From Candidatus Melainabacteria bacterium (GTDB taxonomy: Bacteria > Cyanobacteriota > Vampirovibrionia > Obscuribacterales > Obscuribacteraceae), in the NCBI GenBank assembly GCA_027451745.1, contig DAIDIP010000018.1:1-64000 (forward strand): a stretch of 64,000 bases of DNA. Reading direction: 5' to 3'. Shown here in pieces: positions 17,150 to 26,228 of this stretch. Within the stretch, counting starts at the first letter, position 1. Every line of letters starts with the position of its first letter. The notes under the pieces were generated by a model. It saw only the letters and a list, made by a program, of their open reading frames with translations, made no database searches and had not been told where the DNA came from. A program made the translations under genes and the position numbers.

Positions 17150-18265
17150 TTATTCGGTGGTACTGGCGGCGTTTAGCACCGTTTGTGTGATTGGTGGCAA
17201 TGCAGAAGTCATCGGAACAGCTGTAGTTTTAGCCTCTGCCAATTTGTCCACATGTGCCTTAAGCCAATCGTCTAATGTTTGCAAGATTTCTGTCCTTGGT
17301 TCACATTCTTCAAGCAAAGTATGTCCCCGTTTGTTAAACCATTTCACTGTTTGATCTTCTGAATTTAGACTTGAGACCAATTTAATGATCTTGTGAGCAT
17401 CCAATATTTTGTCTTCCTTACCCTGAAGTATAAGAACGGGGGTTGTTTTATTTATGAGTTTTGCTTGTTTATATACTGGACGAATTCCTTGGAAGCTTTC
17501 CCATATAGATTGTCCTTTTATTTGCTTATGAATTAGCGGATCACTCAACATAGCATTAGTAATAGCTGGGTCTTCAGAAGCATATGCCCTCATGTATGGT
17601 GCCAGATCTACAACTATGTCAGTCTTAATCAAGCTGACAAGCAAATTCATTCCACCGACTGTCGTTTTTGGCGTTATATTTACGCGTGTTTTTAAAGCTG
17701 GGTTCGATAAGATTATCCCGTCCACCACATCTGCCTTGTTCTGGGCTGTGGCTAGAGCGAGATTTGCCCCTAAGCTTTCACCCATGCAAATAATAGGCAA
17801 GTTTTTATAGGTGGATTTAATTGAGTCCAGAATATCAGCAAGATTTTCTAGTCCTTTAAAATAAGAAATAGAATCTTTTTGCCAGCGTCTTCCATAGCCA
17901 GGCAAGTCAGGAGCTAATACTATGAATCCTTCCTGTGCTAAATGATTAGCTAATTGATCATATACTTTGCCATGCAAAGTTAGTCCATGTATAGCCAAAA
18001 TGATAGCTTTTGGCTTTGTGTCAGCATCAGACCACTCATATAAGTAGTTGTAATGTTTACCGGCTAAGTCTACTTCATCTACTCTTACGACTTTACTATA
18101 AGAAGGCAATTGAGCCAGGAGAGATAAGCCTAAGGTTATAAAAAAAAGCTTGCTAATCGATTTCTTGGCAAGCTTTTGAAAATAGTTTTTGGCGGTAAAA
18201 AGAGTCAGCTTAGTGCTGATAGGCTTGGCAAAAGTAACAAAGTGTTTTATAAATCGATGACGCAT
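17150..18265 (-). CDS. Alpha/beta hydrolase, monoglyceride-lipase-like
   Basis: Serine hydrolase of the alpha/beta fold (371 aa) with a hydrophobic N-terminal segment at about residues 39-55, probably a signal anchor or signal peptide. Seen: HGLTLHG at 93-99 (oxyanion region), PDLPGYG near 119-125, the nucleophile elbow GESLGA with Ser164, a likely catalytic Asp in GKEDKILD and His in KRGHTLLEE. The order and spacing fit lysophospholipase or monoacylglycerol lipase relatives. The coding start contains an inverted repeat followed by a T run (see findings), so the true start may lie further in than the annotated ATG. It stands alone. Confidence 0.85.
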   Translation of the reverse strand: MRHRFIKHFVTFAKPISTKLTLFTAKNYFQKLAKKSISKLFFITLGLSLLAQLPSYSKVVRVDEVDLAGKHYNYLYEWSDADTKPKAIILAIHGLTLHGKVYDQLANHLAQEGFIVLAPDLPGYGRRWQKDSISYFKGLENLADILDSIKSTYKNLPIICMGESLGANLALATAQNKADVVDGIILSNPALKTRVNITPKTTVGGMNLLVSLIKTDIVVDLAPYMRAYASEDPAITNAMLSDPLIHKQIKGQSIWESFQGIRPVYKQAKLINKTTPVLILQGKEDKILDAHKIIKLVSSLNSEDQTVKWFNKRGHTLLEECEPRTEILQTLDDWLKAHVDKLAEAKTTAVPMTSALPPITQTVLNAASTTE

Positions 18266-18629
18266 GCAGAGCCCCTAAACCAGCACTGGTCGGTTTAAGA
18301 CGACATAGTTAAAAGTAATTCCCTAATTGAACTATCTTTTCTATACCAACTTAGAGAGGGTTTTCAAACGCATTTTGTCATTATTTCTATTTGTAGCGCT
18401 GCCTCGCCTGCGTCCCTTGGCTCAACGCGCGTATTCACGCTCTCGCTTTTACGCAGGCATACTTAATGCCGACGCGGCCTCTCTTCTATCGGCGCCCTGC
18501 GCTTTGCTATAATCCATTTTGTTCTCAATACGGGCGCTTAGTCGATGTCGAGTTGTCTAATCGCTTCCGCGCCTTGTTGGAGTCTCACCACTGTACGCTG
18601 TCTTACGAACCGGGTAACCTTATTTAAAA
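18266..18629. other. Intergenic region between the hydrolase and carB
   Basis: A divergent region of 364 nt. It holds copy A of the dispersed GC-rich repeat (18394-18450) and GC-rich flanking sequence up to about 18590. An open frame across 18327-18512 exists only because the repeat is GC-rich, and it has no protein-like composition. No convincing carB promoter or pyrimidine-responsive leader was recognised; carB has no obvious Shine-Dalgarno sequence. Confidence 0.5.
18394..18450 (+). repeat. Dispersed leader repeat, copy A
   Basis: Begins TAGCGCTGCCTCGCCTGCGT and contains CTCAACGCGCGTATT followed by CACGCT. It matches copies at 11270-11317 (opposite strand) and 63608-63661 over about 45 bp. 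In sense with the minus-strand hydrolase gene (start 18265) the repeat has the same relative orientation as the other two copies, at about 130 nt distance. Confidence 0.75.
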
Positions 18630-21600
18630 ATGCCAAAGCGAAAAGATATATCGAAAATTTTAGTTCTAGGAGCGGGTCCAATAACTATCGGACAAGCCTG
18701 TGAATTTGACTATTCAGGTAGTCAAGCCTGCAAAGCATTGAAGGACGAGGGTTATAAGGTTGTTTTAGTCAATTCCAATCCGGCCACAATAATGACGGAT
18801 CCCGAACTGGCGGTGGCCACTTATGTGGAACCAGTAACAGCGGATGTTGTTAAAGCGGTAATTGCTAAAGAAAGACCTCAAGCATTATTGCCTACAATGG
18901 GTGGGCAAACAGCTTTGAATGTAGCTGTTGAATTAGCTGAATCTGGGGTGCTTGCCCAATATGGTGTTGAACTCATTGGGGCAAAAGTTGAGGCTATTAA
19001 ATTAGCTGAAGATAGAGAATTGTTCAAAAGAACAATGCTTGAAATTGGATTGGATGTGCCAAATTCTGGTATTGCCCGCAATCTTTCGGAAATAAAAGAA
19101 ATAGCGATCAAAATAGGTTTTCCTATAATCATTCGTCCAGCTTTTACACTTGGTGGCGCTGGTGGTGGCATAGCTTACAATCAAGAAGAATTAGATAATA
19201 TAGCTAGTAATGGCTTAAATATGAGTCCAGTGCATGAGATATTGCTTGAAGAAAGTGTTCTAGGCTGGAAAGAAATAGAATTGGAAGTCGTTCGTGATTG
19301 TATTGATAACGTTGTTATTATTTGTTCAATCGAAAATTTTGATCCGATGGGTGTACACACTGGAGACTCAATTACTGTTGCCCCTATACAAACTTTAAGC
19401 GATAAAGAATATCAACGGTTGCGCGATGCATCTATAAAAATTATTCGTGCCATAGGTGTTGATACTGGCGGTTCTAATATTCAATTTGGTGTAAATCCAT
19501 TAACTGGACGTATTGTTGTTATTGAAATGAATCCTCGTGTTTCGAGATCATCTGCTTTAGCTAGTAAAGCAACCGGTTATCCAATCGCTAAAATTGCTGC
19601 AAAACTGGCTGTAGGTTTCACTCTGGATGAAATAGCTAACGATATTACAAAGACCACACCGGCTTCATTTGAACCAACATTAGACTATGTGGTGACAAAG
19701 ATTCCGCGCTTCAATTTTGAAAGATTTCGAGGAGCCGACACTACCCTAACCACACAAATGAAATCCGTTGGGGAAGTGATGGCGGTTGGACGAACTTTTC
19801 AGGAGTCTACACAAAAAGCATTGCGGGGGCTTGAATTGGGGCTAGCTGGTTTCGTAAGAGTTCCAGCGCGAGCCAAAGCTGATGTTAATGAATGGCGACG
19901 TCGTCTTTCAATACCGAGTCATCACAGACTTACCGATATATATGGAGCACTTGCTGCTGGTATTACGCCTAATGAAATACAAGAATTAACTAACATTGAT
20001 CCTTGGTTTATAGACAATTTGGTTGAATTATATGACAAGAGCGATTGGATTGAAAAAAATATCAAAGATCCAACAAAATTAGAAAAGGATCTACTTTTGC
20101 TGCTTAAACGCATGGGTTTTGGTGACAAACAACTAGCTAATCTTATTGGTTGTAGTGAAGACGATATTTTTGCCTTGCGGCAGAAATATAATTTGGCACC
20201 ATCATATAAGATGATTGATACTTGTGCAGCTGAGTTTGCTGCTAGTACGCCATATTTGTATTCAACATATGAAGAGGAATCCGAAGTACCACCAGCGACT
20301 AATCCGCGTGTTTTAATTCTTGGTGGTGGACCTAATCGTATAGGACAAGGTATTGAATTTGATTATTGTTGTGTTCATGCCAGCCTTGCTTTAAGAGAGT
20401 TGAACTACGAAGCAGTTATGGTTAACTCTAACCCTGAAACTGTATCAACTGACTATGATGTATCGAGCAGATTATATTTTGAACCACTTACGCTTGAAGA
20501 TGTCACAAATATAGCCCTTATAGAAAAACCAACAGGCATTATTGTTCAATTAGGTGGACAAACGCCGCTTAAATTAGCACGCGGTCTAGAAACTCGAGGA
20601 TTTAAGATTCTGGGTACTAGTACGGATTCTATTGATAGAGCTGAAGATAGAGCCCGCTTCAATGAATTAGCCAATCAATTAAATCTTAAACAGCCAGCCG
20701 GTGCTATAGCAAGTACTCCGGAAGAAGCTTTTGCTATTGCGCAAAAAGTTGGTTATCCAGTCCTTGTGCGACCAAGTTATGTTTTGGGTGGTCGGGCTAT
20801 GGAAATAATTTATTCTAAAGAAGAATTACAACGCTGGCTATCCATGGGATTTTCTCAGCAAGAAGGAATGTCTATTTTGATTGACCAATTTTTGGAGAAT
20901 GCAATAGAAATCGACGTGGATGCAGTGAGTGATGGTACTACTACAATTATTGCCGGCATAATGGAACACGTTGAACAAGCTGGTATCCATTCTGGCGATA
21001 GTACTTGTGTATTGCCTACACAAACTATTCCATTGAATATTGTCGAAGAAATTAGAGAAGCTACTCTTGCATTGGCAAAAGAATTAAAAGTAATTGGCTT
21101 GATGAATATACAATTTGCTCTGCAGGGTAAAGAGCTTTATATCCTTGAAGTGAATCCACGAGCTAGTCGTACTATTCCATTTGTTTCTAAAGCAACAGGT
21201 GTGCCTTGGGCAAAGATAGCCGCTTACGTAATAGTTGGTAAGACTTTGTCTGAGTTGGGTATAACACCGCGTTTGATACCACCGCATGTGGCTGTCAAAT
21301 CGGTCGTGATTCCTTTTAGCCGATTTAGTGGGGCTGAGATTAGCCTTGGACCAGAGATGCGTTCTACTGGCGAAGTTATGGGTATTGCCTCTCAATTTGG
21401 TCTAGCTTTTGCTAAAGCACAATTGGGAGCCGGGCACAAATTACCTGTAAAGGGACGTACGTTTATTTCTGTGTCTGACTGGTATAAGAGCGATATAGTT
21501 CCCATAGCACAATCGTTATATCAAATTGGTTTTGAAATAGTTGCTACAAGAGGAACAGCTGCAGCAATAAGATCCGCTGGTATACCAGTTATTGTTGTTA

Positions 21601-21914
21601 ATAAAGTTTCTGAAGGCAGACCAAATTTGGTTGATCGCATAAAGAATGGCGACATAAATTTGGTTATTAATATTCCGTCTAGTCGTACAGCACGCGAAGA
21701 TGATCAACTTATACGTCGTGCGGCGATAAGTTACGATGTACCAGTGGTAACTACTGTTGCAGGGGCTAAAGCTACTGCCTCAGCAATAGGAGCCTTGCAA
21801 AGCGGACCTTTGGCCGTTCACAGTTTGCAGGAATATCACGAAAAAATATCAGTAACTGAAGACACAAGTCGCAAACGTACACAAAATACAGCTGACTTTA
21901 ACGTACATTTTTAG
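18630..21914 (+). CDS. carB: Carbamoyl-phosphate synthase large subunit
   Basis: Makes carbamoyl phosphate from bicarbonate, ATP and ammonia passed on by CarA, for pyrimidine and arginine synthesis (1094 aa). Two homologous halves are visible, each opening with a preATP-grasp motif ([18 protein letters not shown] near residue 14; [16 protein letters not shown] near 560) and each carrying an ATP-grasp domain ([20 protein letters not shown] and [20 protein letters not shown]). The C-terminal MGS-like allosteric domain (about 950-1070) contains ATRGTAAAI. carA is not adjacent. The gene is intact and full length. Confidence 0.97.
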   Translation: MPKRKDISKILVLGAGPITIGQACEFDYSGSQACKALKDEGYKVVLVNSNPATIMTDPELAVATYVEPVTADVVKAVIAKERPQALLPTMGGQTALNVAVELAESGVLAQYGVELIGAKVEAIKLAEDRELFKRTMLEIGLDVPNSGIARNLSEIKEIAIKIGFPIIIRPAFTLGGAGGGIAYNQEELDNIASNGLNMSPVHEILLEESVLGWKEIELEVVRDCIDNVVIICSIENFDPMGVHTGDSITVAPIQTLSDKEYQRLRDASIKIIRAIGVDTGGSNIQFGVNPLTGRIVVIEMNPRVSRSSALASKATGYPIAKIAAKLAVGFTLDEIANDITKTTPASFEPTLDYVVTKIPRFNFERFRGADTTLTTQMKSVGEVMAVGRTFQESTQKALRGLELGLAGFVRVPARAKADVNEWRRRLSIPSHHRLTDIYGALAAGITPNEIQELTNIDPWFIDNLVELYDKSDWIEKNIKDPTKLEKDLLLLLKRMGFGDKQLANLIGCSEDDIFALRQKYNLAPSYKMIDTCAAEFAASTPYLYSTYEEESEVPPATNPRVLILGGGPNRIGQGIEFDYCCVHASLALRELNYEAVMVNSNPETVSTDYDVSSRLYFEPLTLEDVTNIALIEKPTGIIVQLGGQTPLKLARGLETRGFKILGTSTDSIDRAEDRARFNELANQLNLKQPAGAIASTPEEAFAIAQKVGYPVLVRPSYVLGGRAMEIIYSKEELQRWLSMGFSQQEGMSILIDQFLENAIEIDVDAVSDGTTTIIAGIMEHVEQAGIHSGDSTCVLPTQTIPLNIVEEIREATLALAKELKVIGLMNIQFALQGKELYILEVNPRASRTIPFVSKATGVPWAKIAAYVIVGKTLSELGITPRLIPPHVAVKSVVIPFSRFSGAEISLGPEMRSTGEVMGIASQFGLAFAKAQLGAGHKLPVKGRTFISVSDWYKSDIVPIAQSLYQIGFEIVATRGTAAAIRSAGIPVIVVNKVSEGRPNLVDRIKNGDINLVINIPSSRTAREDDQLIRRAAISYDVPVVTTVAGAKATASAIGALQSGPLAVHSLQEYHEKISVTEDTSRKRTQNTADFNVHF

Positions 21915-21959
21915 TTGCTCATATAATTGTCTGGTGAAAAATACTTTTGGATAAGCTAA

Positions 21960-22820
21960 ATGACTGCAAAGAAAGAACGTGGTAAAAGACGCAAGTCAAG
22001 TACTGACATTGAAAGTGAAAGCCCAACAGGTTCTGCTTTAAAAGCGGATAAGTCTGCCGACGATAATGAGGCTGGATTTTCTAAGCCTTGGGTATTGGCT
22101 TTGGCAAATTATATTGACCATACCTTATTGCAACCAGGAGCGACTACCGATGATATAGTTCGACTTTGTTCGGAAGCCGCTCAGTATAAATTTTTTGCTG
22201 TTTGTGTGAATCCTGTCCATGTCAAGCGTGCTGTTAGAGAACTTTCTTCAACGCAGGTTACGGTTGCGACAACCATAGGATTTCCATTGGGAGCCGACCT
22301 TACTGATATAAAGATTGCTCAAACACAACGAGCTCTATTCGAAGGAGCAGAAGAATTTGATATGGTCATTAATATCGGTGCTCTTAGAGAACGTGACAGT
22401 AATTATGTTTTATCAGAACTTCAGGCTATTGTAAGAGCTGCTAGAGATTGTCCAGTTAAAGTAATAATTGAATGTGACTTACTAACAGAAGAAGAAAAGA
22501 TATTAGCTACTCAACTTTGTGCAAAAGCTGGAGCGACGATGGTAAAAACTTCTACCGGTTTTGTGAAAGATAGCAAAGGTGCTACTGTTGAGGACATTGT
22601 GCTTCTAAAGAAAACTATTGATAACCTTGTTGCCAGTGGTGGAAAAGAACTTAAAATTAAAGCCAGTGGCGGAATTAGAGACTATAATCAAGCGATGGCA
22701 TTAATTGAAGCAGGTGCGGCAAGACTTGGTACTTCGGCTGGCATCAATATATTAAAAGAAGCTAGACACAAGGGTAGTAAGTCCAAAATTGCAAAAGGTA
22801 TTCTATCCGAAGTATCTTAG
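21960..22820 (+). CDS. deoC: Deoxyribose-phosphate aldolase
   Basis: Class I aldolase cleaving 2-deoxyribose 5-phosphate to glyceraldehyde 3-phosphate and acetaldehyde (286 aa). Seen: IDHTLLQPGAT near residue 52, TTIGFPLGA near 104, DMVINIGAL with Asp134, the Schiff-base lysine Lys196 in VKTSTGF, and KASGGIRD with its proton-relay Lys. The core starts only near residue 45; the N-terminal extension is Lys/Ser-rich and apparently disordered, which is longer than in typical DeoC. It follows carB by 45 nt on the same strand, so nucleotide-related co-expression is plausible. Confidence 0.95.
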   Translation: MTAKKERGKRRKSSTDIESESPTGSALKADKSADDNEAGFSKPWVLALANYIDHTLLQPGATTDDIVRLCSEAAQYKFFAVCVNPVHVKRAVRELSSTQVTVATTIGFPLGADLTDIKIAQTQRALFEGAEEFDMVINIGALRERDSNYVLSELQAIVRAARDCPVKVIIECDLLTEEEKILATQLCAKAGATMVKTSTGFVKDSKGATVEDIVLLKKTIDNLVASGGKELKIKASGGIRDYNQAMALIEAGAARLGTSAGINILKEARHKGSKSKIAKGILSEVS

Positions 22821-22885
22821 ACTGTAGTTTGGTAGTGGTATTAAATACGGTATTGATTCTAAAAGCGGAGGCGTAAATAAGGAAA

Positions 22886-23959
22886 GTGAATAAACAAATC
22901 AGATCGGGAGCATTAATAGCAATTATGTTTCTTTTGGTAACTGTAATTGCTCCAGCACAAAGTGCAGTACAAAGTTCGCAACCAGATCAAGAATTACTCG
23001 ACAATGCTGCTTTCAAAAAGGGCGAAGAACTATATTCACATCTCAAATTAAAAGAAGCCGTGGAACAATATCGTGAAGCAGCGCGCCAATTGCCTAATAA
23101 TGCTAAAGTTTATGAAAGACTTGGTGCGGCCTTGGCTGGTATCGAAGATTATGAAGCTGCTATAACTGAAGAGCAAACAGCCCTCAAGCTTGATCCAAAA
23201 TATTTTTTGCCACACGTTATTCTTGGTCAAATATATTCAAATCAAGATAAAACTGAAATTGCTCTTGATGAATTTAAGCAAGCTGTAGCACTTAAACCGA
23301 CTAGTTTTCGTGCTCTTTTGGATCTAGGTTATGCCTATACACATTTAGGCAAACTTGATGAAGCAATTGCTACTTATAAAAAGGCTATGGAAATAAAACC
23401 AGAAGATCCTACACCTCATTTAAATTTGGGTGTAGTTTATTCGCAAAAACAAGAATATGACATGGCTATAAAAGAAGAAGAAAAGGCTATCGAAATAAAT
23501 AAAAATATTCCGGAAGCTTATATAAATCTTGGTAATGCTTATGCTGACACGGATAAAACTGATAAAGCTATTGAGCAATACAAAAAGGCTTTGAAATTGG
23601 CACCGTCCCATCCAAATGCGATTAGTTCTTTAGGCTGGATGTATGAAAAACAAGATGAATATAAATCGGCGGTAATTGAACAAAGAAAGGCTCTAAAGAT
23701 TTGTCCTGGTTTTAGCCCTGCTCATAGACGTTTAGCTGCTTCTTTAGAAAAACTTGGTCAAATGTCTGAAGCTAAAACAGAATTTGAAGAGGCTTTAAAG
23801 TTAACACCTCAAGACGTTACAGCTATAGTCCAATATGCTGCTTTGCTAGAGAAAACTGGAAAAACGGCAGAAGCTATGGAGCAGTATAAAAAGGCATTGA
23901 CTATAAATCCTGAAGTGCAAGAAGCTAAGGATGGAATAGCGCGTTTAAGCAAAAAATAG
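22886..23959 (+). CDS. Exported TPR-repeat protein
   Basis: A 357-aa protein with an N-terminal signal peptide (hydrophobic residues about 8-26, likely cleavage after the PAQSA region) followed by about nine consecutive tetratricopeptide repeats from residue 40 to the end. Repeats show the standard pattern (for example AYxNLGNAYADTDKTDKAIEQYKKAL and AHRRLAASLEKLGQMSEAKTEFEEAL). TPRs scaffold protein-protein contacts, so the likely role is in envelope assembly or secretion; partners are unknown. The first codon is GTG, with GGAGG about 20 nt and AAGGAAA just upstream. It is the gene immediately before the 24-31 kb locus. Confidence 0.88.
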   Translation: MNKQIRSGALIAIMFLLVTVIAPAQSAVQSSQPDQELLDNAAFKKGEELYSHLKLKEAVEQYREAARQLPNNAKVYERLGAALAGIEDYEAAITEEQTALKLDPKYFLPHVILGQIYSNQDKTEIALDEFKQAVALKPTSFRALLDLGYAYTHLGKLDEAIATYKKAMEIKPEDPTPHLNLGVVYSQKQEYDMAIKEEEKAIEINKNIPEAYINLGNAYADTDKTDKAIEQYKKALKLAPSHPNAISSLGWMYEKQDEYKSAVIEQRKALKICPGFSPAHRRLAASLEKLGQMSEAKTEFEEALKLTPQDVTAIVQYAALLEKTGKTAEAMEQYKKALTINPEVQEAKDGIARLSKK

Positions 23960-24034
23960 CGAGCTTAGACAGGTTTTAATAAAATAGTGATTAAAGGGGG
24001 GAACTACGCAATTAACGGCGAGTTTCCCTCTAAG

Positions 24035-24062
24035 CTCACATGGTTCTCACAATAAACTCACA
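24035..24062 (+). promoter_or_regulatory. Three CTCACA direct repeats at exact 11-bp spacing
   Basis: CTCACA occurs at 24035, 24046 and 24057, that is with one helical turn between units. Direct repeats of this period are the binding-site format of OmpR/PhoB-family response regulators. They lie 103 nt upstream of the CAP-protein ATG. A matching element, including the same TAAGCTCACA decamer, precedes the convergent operon at 31390-31419. The repeats are seen in the sequence; binding of an OmpR-family regulator is inferred. Confidence 0.6.
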
Positions 24063-24165
24063 ATCTTTGTTTAAGCTCTTAGAGTGGCCCAAAGTGTAGC
24101 TACAGCGGGATTTTTCACAAAAATGTTCTCATTTAATAAGCTCAAGATAGACAAAAGTGGGTTTT

Positions 24166-25137
24166 ATGTCCGATTCGCCCAAGAATAATCCAGAATCTCC
24201 AATTGCTGTATCTGCTGCTTTGGCGAAAATGCAGGCTGATTCGGGCGTGCCTGCTAAATCTACATCGGATTCTGCTTTTAAAAGCTTTCTTAGCACAAGT
24301 ACAACTTTAACTACTTTTATCGATGGGGTTAATCGTCCATCTATTGAGGGAATGTCTAAAAACTCTAATTCTGGTGCTCTGCAGGATGTTTTTAGCAATA
24401 ACAATACAAGAAGCGCATCATCTTTTGCTACTCAGCTAGAGGCACAGTTAAGAGATGAAAATCGAGGACAAATTCAAGTTCCTAATGTTTACAACCAGGT
24501 GGACAATAGATATCAACCAGTATCAAGAACAGAAATAACAACTGGTACGCCAGCTCAAACATTGTCGGGCAATATTGCAAAGCCAGAAGTTCAGATTGCG
24601 AAGGTTGAACACGTTAACCGACCAATTACATTTGCGCCGATCCAAAGACCTAAACCAGTAGACACAAAGCGGACGGACAATAAATCAGAAACTGAAAAAG
24701 TTGAGGGTAAGGAGAAAGATAAAGACTCCTCTTCAAAATCCGACTATGAAAAATGGAAAGAAACACATAAAGGTAAATTGACCGAGTTTGAAAGTAAGTT
24801 TGCTTATTTGGTGGATGATTTCAGAGCTAATCCAACGAAATATAAAAGCTGGTACGGGGCCGCCAATAAACGTACCAAACCTGTGCGTGACCTCAAACCT
24901 TCAGACCGTATGAGCGAGGATGCTAGTATCAATACAAAAAGGATGGCAAGTAGAGGTGTTGGCCATTGGGGTCCGTCTGGAAATGAAATTGCGTCTGTGG
25001 GTGCCACAACTCCTGAAGGAGCCTTAAAGCAATTTCTGAATTCGCCAGATCATCGAGAAATAATGGAAGGAAGTAACTTTAGACGGTTTGGTGTTTCTAA
25101 AATTGGTAGTCGGCTAACAATGCGCTTTTCGTCGTAA
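24166..25137 (+). CDS. CAP/SCP-domain protein with disordered N-terminal module
   Basis: A 323-aa protein. Residues 1-200 are Ser/Asn/Lys-rich and probably unstructured. The C-terminal part (about 210-323) reads as a CAP (SCP/PR-1) domain: a helix with LVDDFRANP, H267 in GVGHWG, GNEIASVG, and SPDHREIM with H296 before a final beta strand. CAP domains are usually extracellular, yet there is no signal peptide. The ATG at 24166 is preferred over GTG 24157 because it aligns with the paralogous start of the next gene. The first ~170 residues resemble the next protein (SPIAVSAALA/SPVAVSPAVA, SFATQLEAQLR/SFARQLEANLR, ITFAPIQR/ITFAPIVR). First gene of a three-gene operon. Confidence 0.75.
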   Translation: MSDSPKNNPESPIAVSAALAKMQADSGVPAKSTSDSAFKSFLSTSTTLTTFIDGVNRPSIEGMSKNSNSGALQDVFSNNNTRSASSFATQLEAQLRDENRGQIQVPNVYNQVDNRYQPVSRTEITTGTPAQTLSGNIAKPEVQIAKVEHVNRPITFAPIQRPKPVDTKRTDNKSETEKVEGKEKDKDSSSKSDYEKWKETHKGKLTEFESKFAYLVDDFRANPTKYKSWYGAANKRTKPVRDLKPSDRMSEDASINTKRMASRGVGHWGPSGNEIASVGATTPEGALKQFLNSPDHREIMEGSNFRRFGVSKIGSRLTMRFSS

Positions 25138-25157
25138 ATATCAACAGAGTGGTTAGG

Positions 25158-26216
25158 ATGACTGAAATAAATAAAGACAAACATGATTCTCCAGTAGCAG
25201 TATCGCCTGCTGTGGCTGAAGCTCATGGTCTTTTATTGAAAAAAGGTCCTAATAGTGGACGTTTTTCGAGCGCAAAAATGTTTGGTGCTGCTATCTCTAC
25301 CCTCACAACAGCTTTTGATGGAGCTAATCCTCTCCAAGTAGAAGAGTCTTCGCAAGCAGAAGTTGGATTGAAAAATACAGTCCCGCCCAGCAGCTCTGCA
25401 AGCTCAAGCTTTGGTCGAGATGGTAATGGCAGTCCGAGGAGTTCTTCGAGCTTTGCTAGACAGTTAGAAGCTAATTTGCGAAATAATGAAATAGGCATTG
25501 CAAATGTCCCTAAACCAATTGAGCGGTCACAAATTGTAACTGAAAAACAATCTGGACAGGTGAAAAATGTTGATCAGTCAAATCAACCGTCTCAACCAGG
25601 TAATACTGCTCCGAGGAGAGAAATAACCTTTGCACCAATAGTAAGAGCTCCTGAAAAAGTGCTGGTTAAGCCCAACGATAAAAACTCAAACAAAGACACT
25701 AAAGCTCTTGATGTGGAACGAGAAAAAAAGTTACCTGAGATTCGTAAAGTGTCTACAGTAGCCGATATCGAAAAAGCGCGAGAGGAAGCAGCCAGATTGG
25801 GTGTTCCTTTAGTGGTTAAATTTGGAGCTAGTTGGTGTGGACCTTGCAACAATTTGAATCGCGATGTTTTTTCTGGACTTGAAAAAAATGATAAATCATC
25901 CGCTGTTTTTGCTCATATTGATATAGATAAAACACCTGATGGTGGACGTGCTATTGCTAAAGCTTTGGGTATAGAAAAAGATGGAGGGGTACCTCAAGTA
26001 AATGTTTTAGCTATTAATAAAGCTACCAATAAGTTTACTGAGGTGTTCCATAGAAGTGGCTATGGTGGAAATGGCTCGCAATATAAATCAGCTCTTGTGA
26101 GCAAATTGAATCTTTTGCCAGCAGAATATGTGGTAGCGCATAGACAAGAAATTCTTGAGGGGCTGAAAGGAAAATCCAGTCCGACTCCTAACGGCAACAA
26201 TAGACGCAGACGTTAA
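25158..26216 (+). CDS. Thioredoxin-fold protein with disordered N-terminal module
   Basis: A 352-aa protein. The N-terminal ~165 residues form the same low-complexity module as the preceding CAP protein. A thioredoxin-like domain follows at about 200-325, with VVKFGASWCGPC containing the redox pair Cys227 and Cys230 and a cis-Pro in GGVPQVNVL. It is a thiol-disulfide reductase or isomerase candidate. The C-terminus ends in a basic NNRRRR tail. The ATG at 25158 lies 20 nt after the previous stop. The shared leader suggests both proteins go to the same place or bind the same partner, with swapped C-terminal payloads. Function beyond thiol chemistry is unknown. Confidence 0.8.
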   Translation: MTEINKDKHDSPVAVSPAVAEAHGLLLKKGPNSGRFSSAKMFGAAISTLTTAFDGANPLQVEESSQAEVGLKNTVPPSSSASSSFGRDGNGSPRSSSSFARQLEANLRNNEIGIANVPKPIERSQIVTEKQSGQVKNVDQSNQPSQPGNTAPRREITFAPIVRAPEKVLVKPNDKNSNKDTKALDVEREKKLPEIRKVSTVADIEKAREEAARLGVPLVVKFGASWCGPCNNLNRDVFSGLEKNDKSSAVFAHIDIDKTPDGGRAIAKALGIEKDGGVPQVNVLAINKATNKFTEVFHRSGYGGNGSQYKSALVSKLNLLPAEYVVAHRQEILEGLKGKSSPTPNGNNRRRR

Positions 26217-26228
26217 TAATGGTGCATT

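Noticed and set aside
18327-18512. Arg/Leu-rich open frame over the GC-rich region before carB
   Set aside because: It runs across a dispersed repeat and has a composition typical of GC-rich non-coding sequence.
21084-21395. Antisense frame in carB
   Set aside because: carB is intact in the other strand; the antisense reading has no protein-like pattern.
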